Source: Seonamhaeicola algicola
GTDB taxonomy: Bacteria; Bacteroidota; Bacteroidia; Flavobacteriales; Flavobacteriaceae
Assembly: GCF_007997385.1 (NCBI RefSeq)
Contig: NZ_VOSC01000033.1
Coordinates: 369,999 to 433,998 of the forward strand
Direction of reading: 5' to 3'
Length of the DNA stretch: 64,000 bases
In this document: piece by piece, positions 1 to 9,187 of the stretch
Position numbering within the stretch: position 1 is the stretch's first letter
Layout: the number at the start of each line of letters is the position of its first letter
Made by a program: the position numbers and the translations under genes
Notes under the pieces: generated by a model
What the model was told of the DNA's origin: nothing
What the model saw: the letters and a program-made list of their open reading frames with translations, nothing else
Databases searched by the model: none

Positions 1-90
1 CAATTTTACACAAAACCATCAGTAAAAAGACGTCGTGAAATACAAAAAGCCTCTTATATTCAAAACTTAAGAGACCAAGAAGAAGTTTAA
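1..90 (+). CDS. rpsU: 30S ribosomal protein S21, C-terminal part (cut by window edge)
   Basis: Frame 1 is open from base 1 to a TAA at 88-90 and encodes 29 residues containing TKPSVKRR and the tail IQKASYIQNLRDQEE. This basic tail matches the C-terminus of bacteroidotal ribosomal protein S21, a small-subunit protein that acts near the 3' end of 16S rRNA during initiation. Only the C-terminal half is visible because the start lies left of the window. A strong hairpin terminator follows 20 bases downstream. The call rests on a short fragment, but the TKPSVKRR block and the very basic character are distinctive. Confidence 0.8.
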   Translation, partial: QFYTKPSVKRRREIQKASYIQNLRDQEEV

Positions 91-110
91 AATGCTTCGT
101 GAAAACAATT

Positions 111-139
111 AAAAGTTCGTGATTAAAACACGAACTTTT
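111..139. terminator. Bidirectional hairpin terminator between rpsU and the DUF2797 gene
   Basis: An 11-bp perfect stem (111-121 with 129-139) encloses a 7-base loop and is followed by a T run on the plus strand. On the minus strand the A-rich 5' side also gives a short T run, so the hairpin can serve both rpsU and the convergent gene, whose stop codon sits at 141. Confidence 0.8.
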
Positions 140-140
140 T

Positions 141-932
141 TTATACGCTAATTTTAACCACTAAACCTTCATTGGCCCTAACATTAAAAACAGTTTCGTC
201 TTCAAAAATTAAATACTGTCCTTTTATTCCAACAAGTTTACCTGTATAAGTTTGTGCCTTTATAATATTTAAACTTTTAGGCTTCTCCGGATATTTAAAC
301 ACAGGAAACTCTAAGTTAGTTTCTGTATTAGATTGAATGAAATAGTCTTTAGCTTCATCAGGTATTAAATCTTTTAACCTTTCACGCCATTCAACTAAAT
401 TTTCATCTTCAATATCATTTTTAAGCATTTTTCGCCAATTGGTCTTATCCGCAACATGCTCTTTTAACGCCACCTCGGTAATTCCTGCTAAATAGCGGTT
501 TGGCACTTCAACAATTTCAATAGCTTCGTGTGCACCTTGATCAATCCAACGTGTTGGCACTTGATTTTTTCTGGTTACACCTACTTTTACATTGCTTGAA
601 TTAGCTAAATATACAATGTGTGGTTGTAGCTGTGCCTTTTTTTCATAGGCTAAATCACGGTCTTCAATACCCAAATGTGCTTTACTTAACTCTGGCCTCA
701 TAATCCAATCGGCTGCTTGTGGTACTTCAAAAAAGCATTGTTTATCAAAACCTTGGCGGTAAATAGGCTTATCTAATCCGCAGTTTAAACATTGATACTT
801 AACAAACTGCATTGTAATTGTTTTGTTAAGCAATTGGTTTATATTGATAAAATCGTTTTCAAAAACTAAATAGTATTGAATTGGATTTGAAAACTCCGTT
901 GCCATTTTTGTTAAAACACCTTGGTAGAACAT
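141..932 (-). CDS. DUF2797 family protein
   Basis: A 263-residue protein of the DUF2797 family, whose function is unknown. Three cysteines (C48, C51, C66) lie in the order CxxC...C, suggesting a metal site. The central segment HIVYLANSSNVKVGVTR followed by RWIDQGA is the family's best conserved part and resembles the GIY-YIG nuclease layout (YLA, then KVGxT, then R), which is inference only. The start at 932 could instead be M10 at 905, since the first nine residues look unconserved. It is divergent from the GH3 gene with about 40 A/T-rich bases between them, and it converges with rpsU on a shared terminator. No signal peptide or membrane segment is seen, so it is probably cytoplasmic. Confidence 0.75.
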   Translation of the reverse strand: MFYQGVLTKMATEFSNPIQYYLVFENDFININQLLNKTITMQFVKYQCLNCGLDKPIYRQGFDKQCFFEVPQAADWIMRPELSKAHLGIEDRDLAYEKKAQLQPHIVYLANSSNVKVGVTRKNQVPTRWIDQGAHEAIEIVEVPNRYLAGITEVALKEHVADKTNWRKMLKNDIEDENLVEWRERLKDLIPDEAKDYFIQSNTETNLEFPVFKYPEKPKSLNIIKAQTYTGKLVGIKGQYLIFEDETVFNVRANEGLVVKISV

Positions 933-974
933 GAAAAAAAATATTATTTTTAAAAAAATAAAGATAGAATAAAT

Positions 975-2489
975 ATGCCAATTCCTTTAGTTAATTCTAT
1001 TGCTTCATGGTTTCTTAAGAAACGTTTTCATCAAATTGAATTGTTCTTAAAATACCCTAATGAAGTACAAAACGAGTTACTTTTAAACCTTTTAGATATT
1101 GCAAAAGACACCGAAATTGGCAAACAATATGATTTTGCTTCTATTAACAACTATCAAACTTTTGCAGAACGTATTCCTATAAAAAATTATGACGGATGGC
1201 AAGATGTTATTGAACGCTCTAGACGCGGCGAAAATAATTTATTTTGGCCAACACCTATAAAATGGTTTGCAAAATCTAGCGGTACCACCAGAGCTAAAAG
1301 TAAATTTATTCCTGTTAGTACAGAGTCTTTAGAAGATTGCCATTACGCTGCCAGTAAAGATTTGCTGTGTATGTATTTAAACAATAATGAAAACTCTCAA
1401 CTATTTACAGGCAAAAGCTTACGCCTTGGCGGCAGCAAAGAATTATACAAAGAAAACGGTACTGCTTTTGGTGATTTATCGGCTATTTTAATTGATAATA
1501 TGCCTTTTTGGGCAGAATTTAGCAGCACACCAAGCAATAAAGTTTCATTAATGAGCAATTGGGAACACAAAATGCAAGCCATTGTTAATGAAACTATTAA
1601 TGAAAATGTTACAAGTTTAGCGGGTGTACCATCATGGATGCTAGTATTACTTAACAATGTTTTAGAAACTACGGGTAAAAACAGCTTGTTTGACGTATGG
1701 CCAAATTTAGAAGTTTATTTTCATGGCGGCGTAAGCTTTACTCCATACAAAGACCAGTACAAAAAAATTCTGCCAAAAAAAGATTTTAGGTATTATGAAA
1801 TATATAATGCTTCGGAAGGTTTTTTTGCTATACAAGACCAAAACAACTCTAGCGAATTACTACTTATGTTAGATTATGGTATTTTTTATGAGTTTGTACC
1901 TATGGATATTTATGCTACTTCAGAAGAAAAAGCCATACCACTTAGCCAAGTAGAACTAAATAAAAACTACGCAGTAATTATAACAACTAACGCTGGTTTA
2001 TGGCGTTATAAAATTGGTGATACTGTAAGGTTTACATCATTAAACCCTTATCGAATAAAAATATCGGGGCGTACCAAACATCATATTAATGTTTTTGGCG
2101 AAGAACTTATTATTGAAAACGCTGAACAAGCTCTAAAAAAAGTTTGCAAACGCACAAAAGCTGAAATAGTTGATTTTACAGCTGCTCCTATTTTTATGGA
2201 AGGTAAAGAAAAAGGCGCCCATGAATGGCTTATTGAATTTAAAACACCACCTAACGACTTTGATTATTTTAGTGAACTTTTTGATAATGCATTAAAAGCA
2301 TTAAACTCTGATTACGAAGCTAAACGCTACAATAATATTACACTTAATAAACCCAAAATTAATATTGCACGACAGCAACTTTTTCATGATTGGCTTAAAG
2401 TGAATAATAAATTAGGCGGACAACATAAAATACCAAGGCTTTCAAATACCCGAGATTATTTAGATGAGCTTTTAAAATTGAATGTTTAA
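975..2489 (+). CDS. GH3 auxin-responsive promoter family protein (acyl-adenylate superfamily)
   Basis: A 504-residue protein with the layout of the GH3 family, ATP-dependent enzymes that adenylate carboxylic acids and join them to amino acids in plants. Bacterial members are common in Bacteroidota, but their substrates are unknown. The ATP-binding motif SSGTT is at residues 101-105. Further family blocks are FHGGVSF, the YNASEGFFAIQ block that aligns with the second adenylate-binding motif, and LWRYKIGDTVRF followed by SGRTKHHINVFGEEL near the C-terminal subdomain. No signal peptide is present. The length matches bacterial homologues. It is transcribed alone, divergent from DUF2797, and ends before a hairpin shared with clpX. 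The assignment to the fold is firm, but the reaction is not known. Confidence 0.85.
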   Translation: MPIPLVNSIASWFLKKRFHQIELFLKYPNEVQNELLLNLLDIAKDTEIGKQYDFASINNYQTFAERIPIKNYDGWQDVIERSRRGENNLFWPTPIKWFAKSSGTTRAKSKFIPVSTESLEDCHYAASKDLLCMYLNNNENSQLFTGKSLRLGGSKELYKENGTAFGDLSAILIDNMPFWAEFSSTPSNKVSLMSNWEHKMQAIVNETINENVTSLAGVPSWMLVLLNNVLETTGKNSLFDVWPNLEVYFHGGVSFTPYKDQYKKILPKKDFRYYEIYNASEGFFAIQDQNNSSELLLMLDYGIFYEFVPMDIYATSEEKAIPLSQVELNKNYAVIITTNAGLWRYKIGDTVRFTSLNPYRIKISGRTKHHINVFGEELIIENAEQALKKVCKRTKAEIVDFTAAPIFMEGKEKGAHEWLIEFKTPPNDFDYFSELFDNALKALNSDYEAKRYNNITLNKPKINIARQQLFHDWLKVNNKLGGQHKIPRLSNTRDYLDELLKLNV

Positions 2490-2680
2490 AAATTTTAATC
2501 GTTAAAACACCAATTAAAATACTACCTTTTAAGTTTTTAAACGAGTATTTGGTCTAATCATCTAAAACACTTAAAAGTAGCTTTGCTCACAAAGATTTTA
2601 AACATACATTTACAATAAATAAGCAAAAAACTAGGAACTAATTCCATAATGTTTATTATTAATTAAAACATCCATATAAC

Positions 2681-2712
2681 AAAAAAACCACGCAAATTGC
2701 GTGGTTTTTTTT
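2681..2712. terminator. Bidirectional terminator between the GH3 gene and clpX
   Basis: The stem CCACGCA/TGCGTGG (2688-2694 with 2698-2704) has a 3-base loop and is flanked by an A7 tract and a T8 tract that extend the pairing. It is symmetric, so it can end both the plus-strand GH3 transcript and the minus-strand clpX transcript. Confidence 0.9.
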
Positions 2713-2727
2713 CGTTTAAAACTACTT

Positions 2728-3960
2728 TTAAGAAACAGCCTTAAGCTTTTTTAATGTAGTTTTTGTTAGTTTATCTTCCGCATAAGCTTTTGTTACGTTT
2801 AGTTTCTTTTCATCAGAACTTGGTAACTCAAACATAGCATCGGTTAATATTTCTTCACAAAGTGAACGTAAACCTCTGGCTCCTAATTTATATTCTATAG
2901 CTTTATTTACAATAAATTCTAGAGCACCATCAGTAATAGAAAAATCTATTTCATCCATTTCAAACAGTTTTTTGTACTGTTTTATAATGGCATTTTTAGG
3001 CTCTGTTAAAATAGCTCTAAGTGTTTTAGCATCTAAAGGATCCATGTGTGTAAGCACAGGTAAACGCCCAATTATTTCGGGTATTAAACCAAAGTCTTTT
3101 AAATCTTTTGGAATAATGTATTGTAACAGGTTATTATTATCAATAACATCATCAGATTTTGATGCGCTATAACCAACGGCTTGCATGTTTAATCGTTTTG
3201 TAATAACACGCTCAATACCATCAAAAGCACCACCCGCAATAAATAAAATATTTTCAGTGTTAACTTCAATAAACTTTTGATCGGGGTGTTTACGTCCTCC
3301 TTTTGGTGGCACGTTAACTACTGTTCCTTCTAAAAGTTTCAATAAAGCTTGCTGAACACCTTCACCTGAAACATCGCGCGTAATAGATGGATTATCACTT
3401 TTACGAGCAATTTTGTCTATTTCATCAATAAACACAATACCTTTTTGTGCTTTTTCTAAGTTATAATCTGCTGCTTGTAATAAACGTGTTAATATACTTT
3501 CAACATCTTCACCTACATAACCAGCTTCTGTTAAAACAGTAGCATCAACAATAGCTAACGGCACATTTAACATTCTTGCAATGGTTTTAGCCATTAATGT
3601 TTTACCTGTACCGGTTTGCCCAACCATAATGATATTACTTTTTTGAATATCAATATCGTCTTGAGTTGGCGTTTGTAATAAACGTTTATAGTGATTGTAA
3701 ACTGCAACAGCCATTACTTTTTTAGTAGTGTCTTGCCCAATTATGTACTCATCTAAAAACGATTTTATTTGTTGAGGCTTGCGTAGTTTTAATTCTGCTG
3801 ATAAATCATTACTTTCATTTTGTTTAGATTCTTCTAACACAATACCATGTGCTTGCTCAATACATCTATCACAAATGTGAGCATCTAAACCAGCTATTAA
3901 TAAGTTGGTTTCTGATTTTTTTCTACCACAAAATGAACATTCTAACTCTTCTTTTGCCAT
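2728..3960 (-). CDS. clpX: ATP-dependent Clp protease ATP-binding subunit ClpX
   Basis: A 410-residue AAA+ unfoldase that feeds substrates to ClpP. The N-terminal zinc-binding domain has four cysteines (C8, C11, C30, C33). Walker A GQTGTGKT is at 114-121, the pore loop GYVG at 147-150 and Walker B IVFIDE at 175-180. The RKH loop (GGRKHPDQK) follows near residue 220. Length and all motifs are normal for the family. It is the last gene of tig-clpP-clpX on the minus strand, with 74 bases separating it from clpP, and it ends at a strong hairpin. The cytoplasmic ClpXP complex is the expected product of the cluster. Confidence 0.98.
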   Translation of the reverse strand: MAKEELECSFCGRKKSETNLLIAGLDAHICDRCIEQAHGIVLEESKQNESNDLSAELKLRKPQQIKSFLDEYIIGQDTTKKVMAVAVYNHYKRLLQTPTQDDIDIQKSNIIMVGQTGTGKTLMAKTIARMLNVPLAIVDATVLTEAGYVGEDVESILTRLLQAADYNLEKAQKGIVFIDEIDKIARKSDNPSITRDVSGEGVQQALLKLLEGTVVNVPPKGGRKHPDQKFIEVNTENILFIAGGAFDGIERVITKRLNMQAVGYSASKSDDVIDNNNLLQYIIPKDLKDFGLIPEIIGRLPVLTHMDPLDAKTLRAILTEPKNAIIKQYKKLFEMDEIDFSITDGALEFIVNKAIEYKLGARGLRSLCEEILTDAMFELPSSDEKKLNVTKAYAEDKLTKTTLKKLKAVS

Positions 3961-4034
3961 TAATCAATCTTGGTTTTGATAAAATTAATTGTAAACATTT
4001 AATTTACAATAAATTAAAGTTACAAATTTTTATT

Positions 4035-4709
4035 TTAATCTCTTGTTAAAATTTCGTCAATCATACCGTATTCTTTAGCTTTATCGGCTTTCATCCAGTA
4101 ATCTCTATCACTATCTTGGTATATTTTGTCGTAATCTTGCCCTGAATGCTTACTAATAATTTTGTAAAGCTCTTCTTTTAATATTAAAATTTCTCTGGCT
4201 GTAATTTCAATATCGCTTGCTTGCCCTTGTGCGCCGCCAAGTGGTTGGTGAATCATAACTCTAGAGTGTGGTAGGCCACTACGCTTACCTTTTTCACCGG
4301 CACATAATAATACTGCCCCCATTGAAGCTGCCATACCTGTACAAATGGTAGCAACATCAGGCTTTATAAATTGCATGGTATCATAAATACCTAAACCTGC
4401 ATAAACACTACCTCCTGGAGAGTTTATGTATATTTGAATATCTTTATTAGGGTCTGTACTTTCTAAAAATAATAATTGTGCTTGTATGATGTTTGCTACT
4501 TGATCATTAATGGCGGTACCCATAAAGATGATTCTGTCCATCATTAAACGCGAAAACACATCAAAAATAGCGATGTTCATTTGGCGTTCTTCAATTATAT
4601 TAGGTGTTAAGTTTGTTGGGTACATGCTACTCATAATTTTATTGTAGTATGTACTGCTAATACCTTGGTCTTTTATTGCGAATTTTTCAAATTCTTTTGC
4701 GTAATCCAT
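4035..4709 (-). CDS. clpP: ATP-dependent Clp protease proteolytic subunit ClpP
   Basis: A 224-residue serine peptidase that forms the barrel-shaped protease used by ClpX. The catalytic serine is S129 in GMAASMG and the histidine is H154 in MIHQPLGG. Spacing against the Escherichia coli enzyme puts the aspartate at D203 in DRDYWM. The protein carries an N-terminal extension of some 25 residues compared with E. coli mature ClpP, which may be removed on assembly. It lies between tig and clpX. A hairpin with a T run stands between tig and this gene, so clpP probably also has its own promoter or depends on readthrough. Confidence 0.97.
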   Translation of the reverse strand: MDYAKEFEKFAIKDQGISSTYYNKIMSSMYPTNLTPNIIEERQMNIAIFDVFSRLMMDRIIFMGTAINDQVANIIQAQLLFLESTDPNKDIQIYINSPGGSVYAGLGIYDTMQFIKPDVATICTGMAASMGAVLLCAGEKGKRSGLPHSRVMIHQPLGGAQGQASDIEITAREILILKEELYKIISKHSGQDYDKIYQDSDRDYWMKADKAKEYGMIDEILTRD

Positions 4710-4783
4710 AGTTGTTTTTATTTAAATACCTGATTTACATCTAGATATAATTAAATTATAATATAACAGGTATGTTTTTTAAC

Positions 4784-4815
4784 AAAAAAGCGCTTAAACA
4801 ATACCGTTTAAGCGC
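4784..4815 (-). terminator. Hairpin terminator between tig and clpP
   Basis: The stem GCGCTTAAAC/GTTTAAGCGC (4790-4799 with 4806-4815) has a 6-base loop. Read on the minus strand it is followed by six T. It lies just after the tig stop codon, inside the tig-clpP-clpX cluster. Confidence 0.75.
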
Positions 4816-4841
4816 CTAAATATAAGGAATTATTCTCTTAA

Positions 4842-6170
4842 TTATTTATCGCCATACACTTCTTTAACAAAGTTTTCATAACTTAATTCTTTAACTTTTA
4901 AGTTAGCTTTTTCTTTGTAAACTTCTAATAATTTTTGGCTTATTAACTGCTCAGAAATTCTTCTGGCTTCATCTTGGTTTGATAATACGCGTGCTGCAAT
5001 ACCATCTAATTCTTCATCAGAAGGATTCATTTGACCAAACTGAGCCATTTGAGCTTTTATCATTTCTTTTGCATGATTTTTTATATCATCCATAGTTACT
5101 TTAACGTCGTTCTCTTCAATTAATTTACCTTCAATTAATTGGTAACGTAAGCTTTTTTCAGATTTTTCATATTCTTCTTTAGCTTGCTCGTCATCTAATT
5201 GTTTTTCGCCTGCTGTTTGTAACCATTTGGTTAAAAACTCAGCTGGTAAATCAAATTTTGTGTTTTCAACTAAATATTCAGTTACGTCGTTTAAAAGCTT
5301 TTGGTCTGCTTGTTGCGCAAACTGCTTTTCTGCATCTTCTTTAATTTTATCTTTTAATTCTGTAACTGTTTTTACAACGCCTTCCCCAAAAAGTTTATCA
5401 AATAAATCTTGATCTAAATCTGCCAATTCTCGTTTGTTAATTTCAGTAATTGTAAATGTTACTTCAATATCTAAACCGTGTACTTCATCATGGCCTAATT
5501 TTAATGCATGCATTAATTCATGCTCATCATTGTACAAGCCTTTAGTTTTTAGTGTAATTACATCACCAACTTTTGCGCCTACAAACTGTTTTTCGGTTGT
5601 TTTACCCTTAAACTTATCTAAAGTTATTGTAACTGTGTTATCAATTTCTTTTTCTTCGTTTTTGTAAGTTCCGGTAATTTCACTGTCTTTTTCAACTGTG
5701 TCTTGAGATACTAATTTACCGTACTGTTTTTGTATGCGCTCAATTTGCTCATCAATCATTTTATCATCGGCAACTATATTGTAGTGCGTAATGGCTTTTT
5801 TTCCTTTGATGTTTACATCAAATGCTGGTGCTAAGCCTAATTCAAATTCAAACGAAAAAGCTTCAGCATCCCAATTTATATCATCTTGAGGTTTTGGTAA
5901 TGGTTGCCCTAAAACATCTAACTTTTCTTCGGTTAAATATTTATTTAAAGCATCTTGTAAAAGTTTGTTTACCTCATCAACCAATACAGCTTTACCGTAT
6001 TGTTTTTTTACCATACCCATTGGCACATGCCCTTTTCTAAAACCTGGTATGTTTGCTGTTTTACGGTAATCTGATAATATTTTTTCAACCTTATCGCTAT
6101 AATCTTCTTTAGCAATATCTACTTTTACTACCGCATTTAATGCATCAACGTTTTCTCTTGTAATGTTCAT
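4842..6170 (-). CDS. tig: Trigger factor (ribosome-associated chaperone)
   Basis: A 442-residue chaperone that binds the ribosome exit tunnel and shields nascent chains. The ribosome-docking signature GFRKGHVP is at residues 43-50. The N-terminal domain spans about 1-120, the middle peptidyl-prolyl isomerase-like region about 150-245, and the helical C-terminal chaperone domain the remainder. The isomerase region looks divergent, as is usual in Bacteroidota. The gene heads the minus-strand tig-clpP-clpX cluster and has a consensus flavobacterial promoter about 150 bases upstream, so it has a long untranslated leader. A hairpin right after the gene may limit readthrough into clpP. Confidence 0.95.
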   Translation of the reverse strand: MNITRENVDALNAVVKVDIAKEDYSDKVEKILSDYRKTANIPGFRKGHVPMGMVKKQYGKAVLVDEVNKLLQDALNKYLTEEKLDVLGQPLPKPQDDINWDAEAFSFEFELGLAPAFDVNIKGKKAITHYNIVADDKMIDEQIERIQKQYGKLVSQDTVEKDSEITGTYKNEEKEIDNTVTITLDKFKGKTTEKQFVGAKVGDVITLKTKGLYNDEHELMHALKLGHDEVHGLDIEVTFTITEINKRELADLDQDLFDKLFGEGVVKTVTELKDKIKEDAEKQFAQQADQKLLNDVTEYLVENTKFDLPAEFLTKWLQTAGEKQLDDEQAKEEYEKSEKSLRYQLIEGKLIEENDVKVTMDDIKNHAKEMIKAQMAQFGQMNPSDEELDGIAARVLSNQDEARRISEQLISQKLLEVYKEKANLKVKELSYENFVKEVYGDK

Positions 6171-6322
6171 TTTTAAATGATATATAGCCTTTTGGCAATT
6201 ATTATTAATTAATTTCCTTTGGCACTTTAAAATAGTGTAGTGACAAACTAGGGAAACTCAACTTTAAACAAAAACCATTTTAGCAAATTGCTTGTAATGT
6301 TTAAGTGCTTAAAATTGGGATG

Positions 6323-6353
6323 CAAAAGTAATACATTTTTACATCCTAACAAA
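6323..6353 (-). promoter_or_regulatory. Promoter of tig
   Basis: Read on the minus strand, TTTG (6350-6353) is followed by exactly 19 bases and then TACTTTTG (6323-6330). This is a full match to the bacteroidotal TTTG-N19-TAnnTTTG consensus. The inferred start of transcription is near 6319, leaving a leader of about 150 bases before tig. Confidence 0.75.
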
Positions 6354-6377
6354 GTTTTTAACCTACTGATTATAAGG

Positions 6378-6725
6378 CTATTTTTTATCTTCTTTTAGTA
6401 ATGAATGTAATATAGATTGTAATATTGAAAGCAGAATACTGAAAAGTATAGCCGTCCAGATACTACTTACTGAAAAACCATCAATTAAATTATCGGCTAA
6501 CAAAATAATAAAGGCGTTAATTACCAATAAAAATAAACCTAATGTAACTATGGTTATTGGCAATGTAAGAATTACCAAAATAGGCTTTACAAATAAGTTT
6601 AATACTGATAATACTACAGCCACAATTAACGCGGTTACATAGTTATTAACCTCAACACCCGTAAACACATGTGCTAACACAAATACAGCTAAGGCGTTTA
6701 GTAAAAGTTTTATTATAAGTTTCAT
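6378..6725 (-). CDS. Small integral membrane protein, phage holin 4_2 (YvlD-like) family
   Basis: A 115-residue, very hydrophobic protein with four predicted membrane helices (about 3-21, 28-48, 53-77 and 87-108) and a short charged tail KEDKK. The segment FVKPILVILTLPITIVTLGLFLLVINA is the hallmark of the family often labelled phage holin family 4 / YvlD. These are chromosomal membrane proteins of unknown role and usually have no link to phages. No phage genes are nearby. It sits 26 bases downstream of the alpha/beta hydrolase on the same strand and may be cotranscribed with it. The family is confident, but the function is unknown. Confidence 0.8.
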   Translation of the reverse strand: MKLIIKLLLNALAVFVLAHVFTGVEVNNYVTALIVAVVLSVLNLFVKPILVILTLPITIVTLGLFLLVINAFIILLADNLIDGFSVSSIWTAILFSILLSILQSILHSLLKEDKK

Positions 6726-6751
6726 TTTCTACAATGTTTGTTTTTTACAAT

Positions 6752-7522
6752 TTACAAAATATCAAGAAACTTTAAAACTGCTTTGTAGAAGTCTTTAGGG
6801 TTTTCGGCATGCAACCAATGACCCGCATTGGCAATGGTTGCTATATTGGCGTTTGGAAACTGGTTTAATATTAGGCGCTCATCTTCAGCACTAATATATT
6901 CAGATCTGTCTCCTTTTAAAAACAAAGCACTGCCATTAAATTGCAAATGGGCTGCTAATGATTCTCCAACCTCAGCCACTTCTGCCTTTAAAACCTCTAA
7001 ATTAATACGTAAACCTAACTGACCTTTTTCAACCCAATATAAATTTTTGAGTAAGAATTGGCGTGTTCCAAAATCGGTTACATAATTGGCTAGTGCCGCA
7101 TCGGCTTCTGTTCTATTTTTTATTTCTGAAAAATTTAAAGCACTCAACCCTTCTAAAATATCTTGATGGTGTACCGGATAAAACCTAGGTGAAATATCGG
7201 CTACCATTAATTTTGACACAAATTCTGGATACGTACAAGCAAACAACATAGCTGTTTTACCTCCCATGGAGTGCCCTAACAATGTAATGTTGGTTAAATT
7301 ATGAGCTTCGCAATAGTTTTTTAAATCTTCAGCTAGCAGTTCATAACTAAAATTAGTATCCCAAAAACTACGCCCGTGATTGCGCTGATCTACTAAATGC
7401 ACTTGAAAACCCTGTTCGCTAAACTGTTTACCTAATGTTTTCCAGTTATCACTCATACCTAAAAAACCGTGTAAAATCACAAATGGTTTGCCCTCTCCTA
7501 TTATATTTGAATGTAATATCAT
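6752..7522 (-). CDS. Alpha/beta fold hydrolase (YbfF-like esterase)
   Basis: A 256-residue alpha/beta hydrolase. The oxyanion-hole motif HGFLGMSDNW lies at about 18-27, the nucleophile elbow GHSMGG gives S85, and the acid and base residues follow, with the histidine in NAGHWLHAE near residue 236. The pattern QRNHGRS at 46-52 is typical of YbfF-type esterases. No signal peptide is present, so it is cytoplasmic. It is downstream of pdxJ on the same strand and upstream of the small membrane protein. The natural substrate cannot be read from the sequence, and general acyl-ester hydrolysis is the safe call. Confidence 0.88.
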   Translation of the reverse strand: MILHSNIIGEGKPFVILHGFLGMSDNWKTLGKQFSEQGFQVHLVDQRNHGRSFWDTNFSYELLAEDLKNYCEAHNLTNITLLGHSMGGKTAMLFACTYPEFVSKLMVADISPRFYPVHHQDILEGLSALNFSEIKNRTEADAALANYVTDFGTRQFLLKNLYWVEKGQLGLRINLEVLKAEVAEVGESLAAHLQFNGSALFLKGDRSEYISAEDERLILNQFPNANIATIANAGHWLHAENPKDFYKAVLKFLDIL

Positions 7523-7591
7523 TTTTAATTTCTAAGGTTTAAAATTTCGAAAAAATTAACCGAACACGCCATTGAGCCAAATGAAAAACCA

Positions 7592-8305
7592 CTACTTTAA
7601 TTTTCTTAAATACATTTGTATTACGTTTTCTACGCCTAAATACAAACTTTCAGCCACCAAAGCATGACCAATAGAGACCTCTAAAAGCCCCGGAATATGT
7701 TCTTTAAAAAATTGAATGTTATCTAAAGACAAATCGTGTCCTGCGTTTACACCCATTCCTAATTTATTGGCTAATTCAGCACATGCGGTATATGGTTTTA
7801 CACCTTCATTATTGCCTTGTACATAATTATGCGCAAAGGCTTCAGTGTACAATTCAATCCTGTCTGTTCCTGTTTCTTTGGCGCCTTCAACTAAGTTTAA
7901 AACCGGATCAACAAAAATAGATGTTCTAATACCATTTTGCTTAAATTCTTTTATAACATCTACTAAAAAATCTTTGTGTTTTATGGTATCCCAACCAGCG
8001 TTACTTGTTATAGCATCTTCAGCATCGGGCACTAACGTAACTTGGGTTGGCTTTACTTGCAACACCAAATCTATAAACTTAGGTATTGGGTTGCCTTCAA
8101 TATTATACTCGGTGTAAACAGCTTCTTTTAAATCATGTGCATCTTGGTAGCGTATATGTCTTTCATCTGGCCTTGGGTGTATAGTTATGCCCTGAGCCCC
8201 AAAACGCTGCGCATCTTTTGCAAATTGCACTACATTGGGCACATTACCGCCTCTAGAATTTCTTAAAGTTGCTATTTTGTTAATGTTTACACTTAACTTT
8301 GCCAT
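7592..8305 (-). CDS. pdxJ: Pyridoxine 5'-phosphate synthase
   Basis: A 237-residue enzyme of the DXP-dependent vitamin B6 route. It condenses 1-deoxyxylulose 5-phosphate with 3-amino-1-hydroxyacetone 1-phosphate. Family blocks are LSVNINKIATLRNSRGG at the N-terminus, the ITIHPRPDERHI block and GVNAGHDLSL near the C-terminus. The ORF is open 21 codons further upstream to a GTG at 8368. I chose the ATG at 8305 because family members begin at this point and because a promoter -7 box (8324-8331) would lie inside the longer version. It is divergent from the CBS-domain gene and followed by the hydrolase gene. Confidence 0.96.
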   Translation of the reverse strand: MAKLSVNINKIATLRNSRGGNVPNVVQFAKDAQRFGAQGITIHPRPDERHIRYQDAHDLKEAVYTEYNIEGNPIPKFIDLVLQVKPTQVTLVPDAEDAITSNAGWDTIKHKDFLVDVIKEFKQNGIRTSIFVDPVLNLVEGAKETGTDRIELYTEAFAHNYVQGNNEGVKPYTACAELANKLGMGVNAGHDLSLDNIQFFKEHIPGLLEVSIGHALVAESLYLGVENVIQMYLRKLK

Positions 8306-8323
8306 AAATTCAATTTTAAAACA

Positions 8324-8331
8324 CAAAAGTA
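8324..8331 (-). promoter_or_regulatory. Candidate -7 box for pdxJ
   Basis: TACTTTTG on the minus strand fits TAnnTTTG and lies 18 bases upstream of the chosen pdxJ ATG. No good TTTG is found at the -33 distance, so the call is modest. It mainly supports the shorter start. Confidence 0.4.
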
Positions 8332-8500
8332 TATGATTTTTTTCATTTAAAAATTCATTTACTACCACAGTATTTATTTAAATAGAACTAAATTTTGAAG
8401 TATAAAACTTAGTTTGTATGTTTTTTAACAAGAAAATCACAAGGCTTAATCAACTTAAGTACTATTTTTTAATTAATTTGCGTGAGTATATTACAGTATT

Positions 8501-9160
8501 ATGAAACTACAAGAATTCATTATAAACGACATAAAACCAATTGAAAGCACAAGTAAAGTTGAAGATTTACAGCTTTTATTTAATCAGCTTACCTATTCAC
8601 ACATTCCTGTAAATGATGCCAACGGTGTTTTTATGGGCGTTTTATTTGAAACGGATGTACATTGCTTTGATAGCAACAAAAGTATTAGCGAATATTTATA
8701 TGCTTCGGAAGATTTTTTTGTAAGAGACTCCACCTTATGGCTTGATGTTTTAGAGGCTTTTGCTCAAAACTCATCTAACATTATGCCGGTTTTAGATGAA
8801 AACAACAACTATTTAGGCTATTATGAATTAAACGATATTATTGGCCTTTTTAATGAAGCGCCTTTTTTTAACTACGCAGGCGGTGTTTTAGTGGTTGAAA
8901 AGGGAATAAACGACTATTCTTTTAGTGAAATTAGTCAAATAGTAGAATCTAACAACGGAAAACTTTTAGGTGCATTTATTTCAAAAATGACTAATGATAT
9001 TGCACAAATAACTATAAAAATAGGCAACACTGGCTTAAACGATATTATACAAACCTTTAGGCGCTACAGCTACAAAATTGCAGCTGGCCATGAAGAGGAT
9101 AGCTATATTAAAAATTTAAAAGAACGCTCAGATTATTTAAACAAATACCTAAACATTTAA
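8501..9160 (+). CDS. CBS domain protein
   Basis: A 219-residue soluble protein with a pair of CBS-like motifs (about residues 1-60 and 65-120) and a C-terminal region of about 90 residues (LVVEKGINDYSFSEISQIVESN, then ITIKI) that looks like an ACT-type beta-alpha fold. CBS pairs bind adenosine nucleotides and act as energy sensors. This architecture occurs next to nadK in flavobacteria, here with 27 bases between them, which suggests a shared transcript and perhaps a nucleotide-linked control role (inference). No enzyme domain is present. It is divergent from pdxJ. Confidence 0.8.
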   Translation: MKLQEFIINDIKPIESTSKVEDLQLLFNQLTYSHIPVNDANGVFMGVLFETDVHCFDSNKSISEYLYASEDFFVRDSTLWLDVLEAFAQNSSNIMPVLDENNNYLGYYELNDIIGLFNEAPFFNYAGGVLVVEKGINDYSFSEISQIVESNNGKLLGAFISKMTNDIAQITIKIGNTGLNDIIQTFRRYSYKIAAGHEEDSYIKNLKERSDYLNKYLNI

Positions 9161-9187
9161 ACACTAAACAACACAAAACGCACCCAC

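Noticed and set aside
6378..6725. Possible prophage remnant because of the holin family name
   Set aside because: The family is a chromosomal membrane protein group. No integrase, capsid, lysin or attachment site lies nearby, and base composition is like the neighbours.
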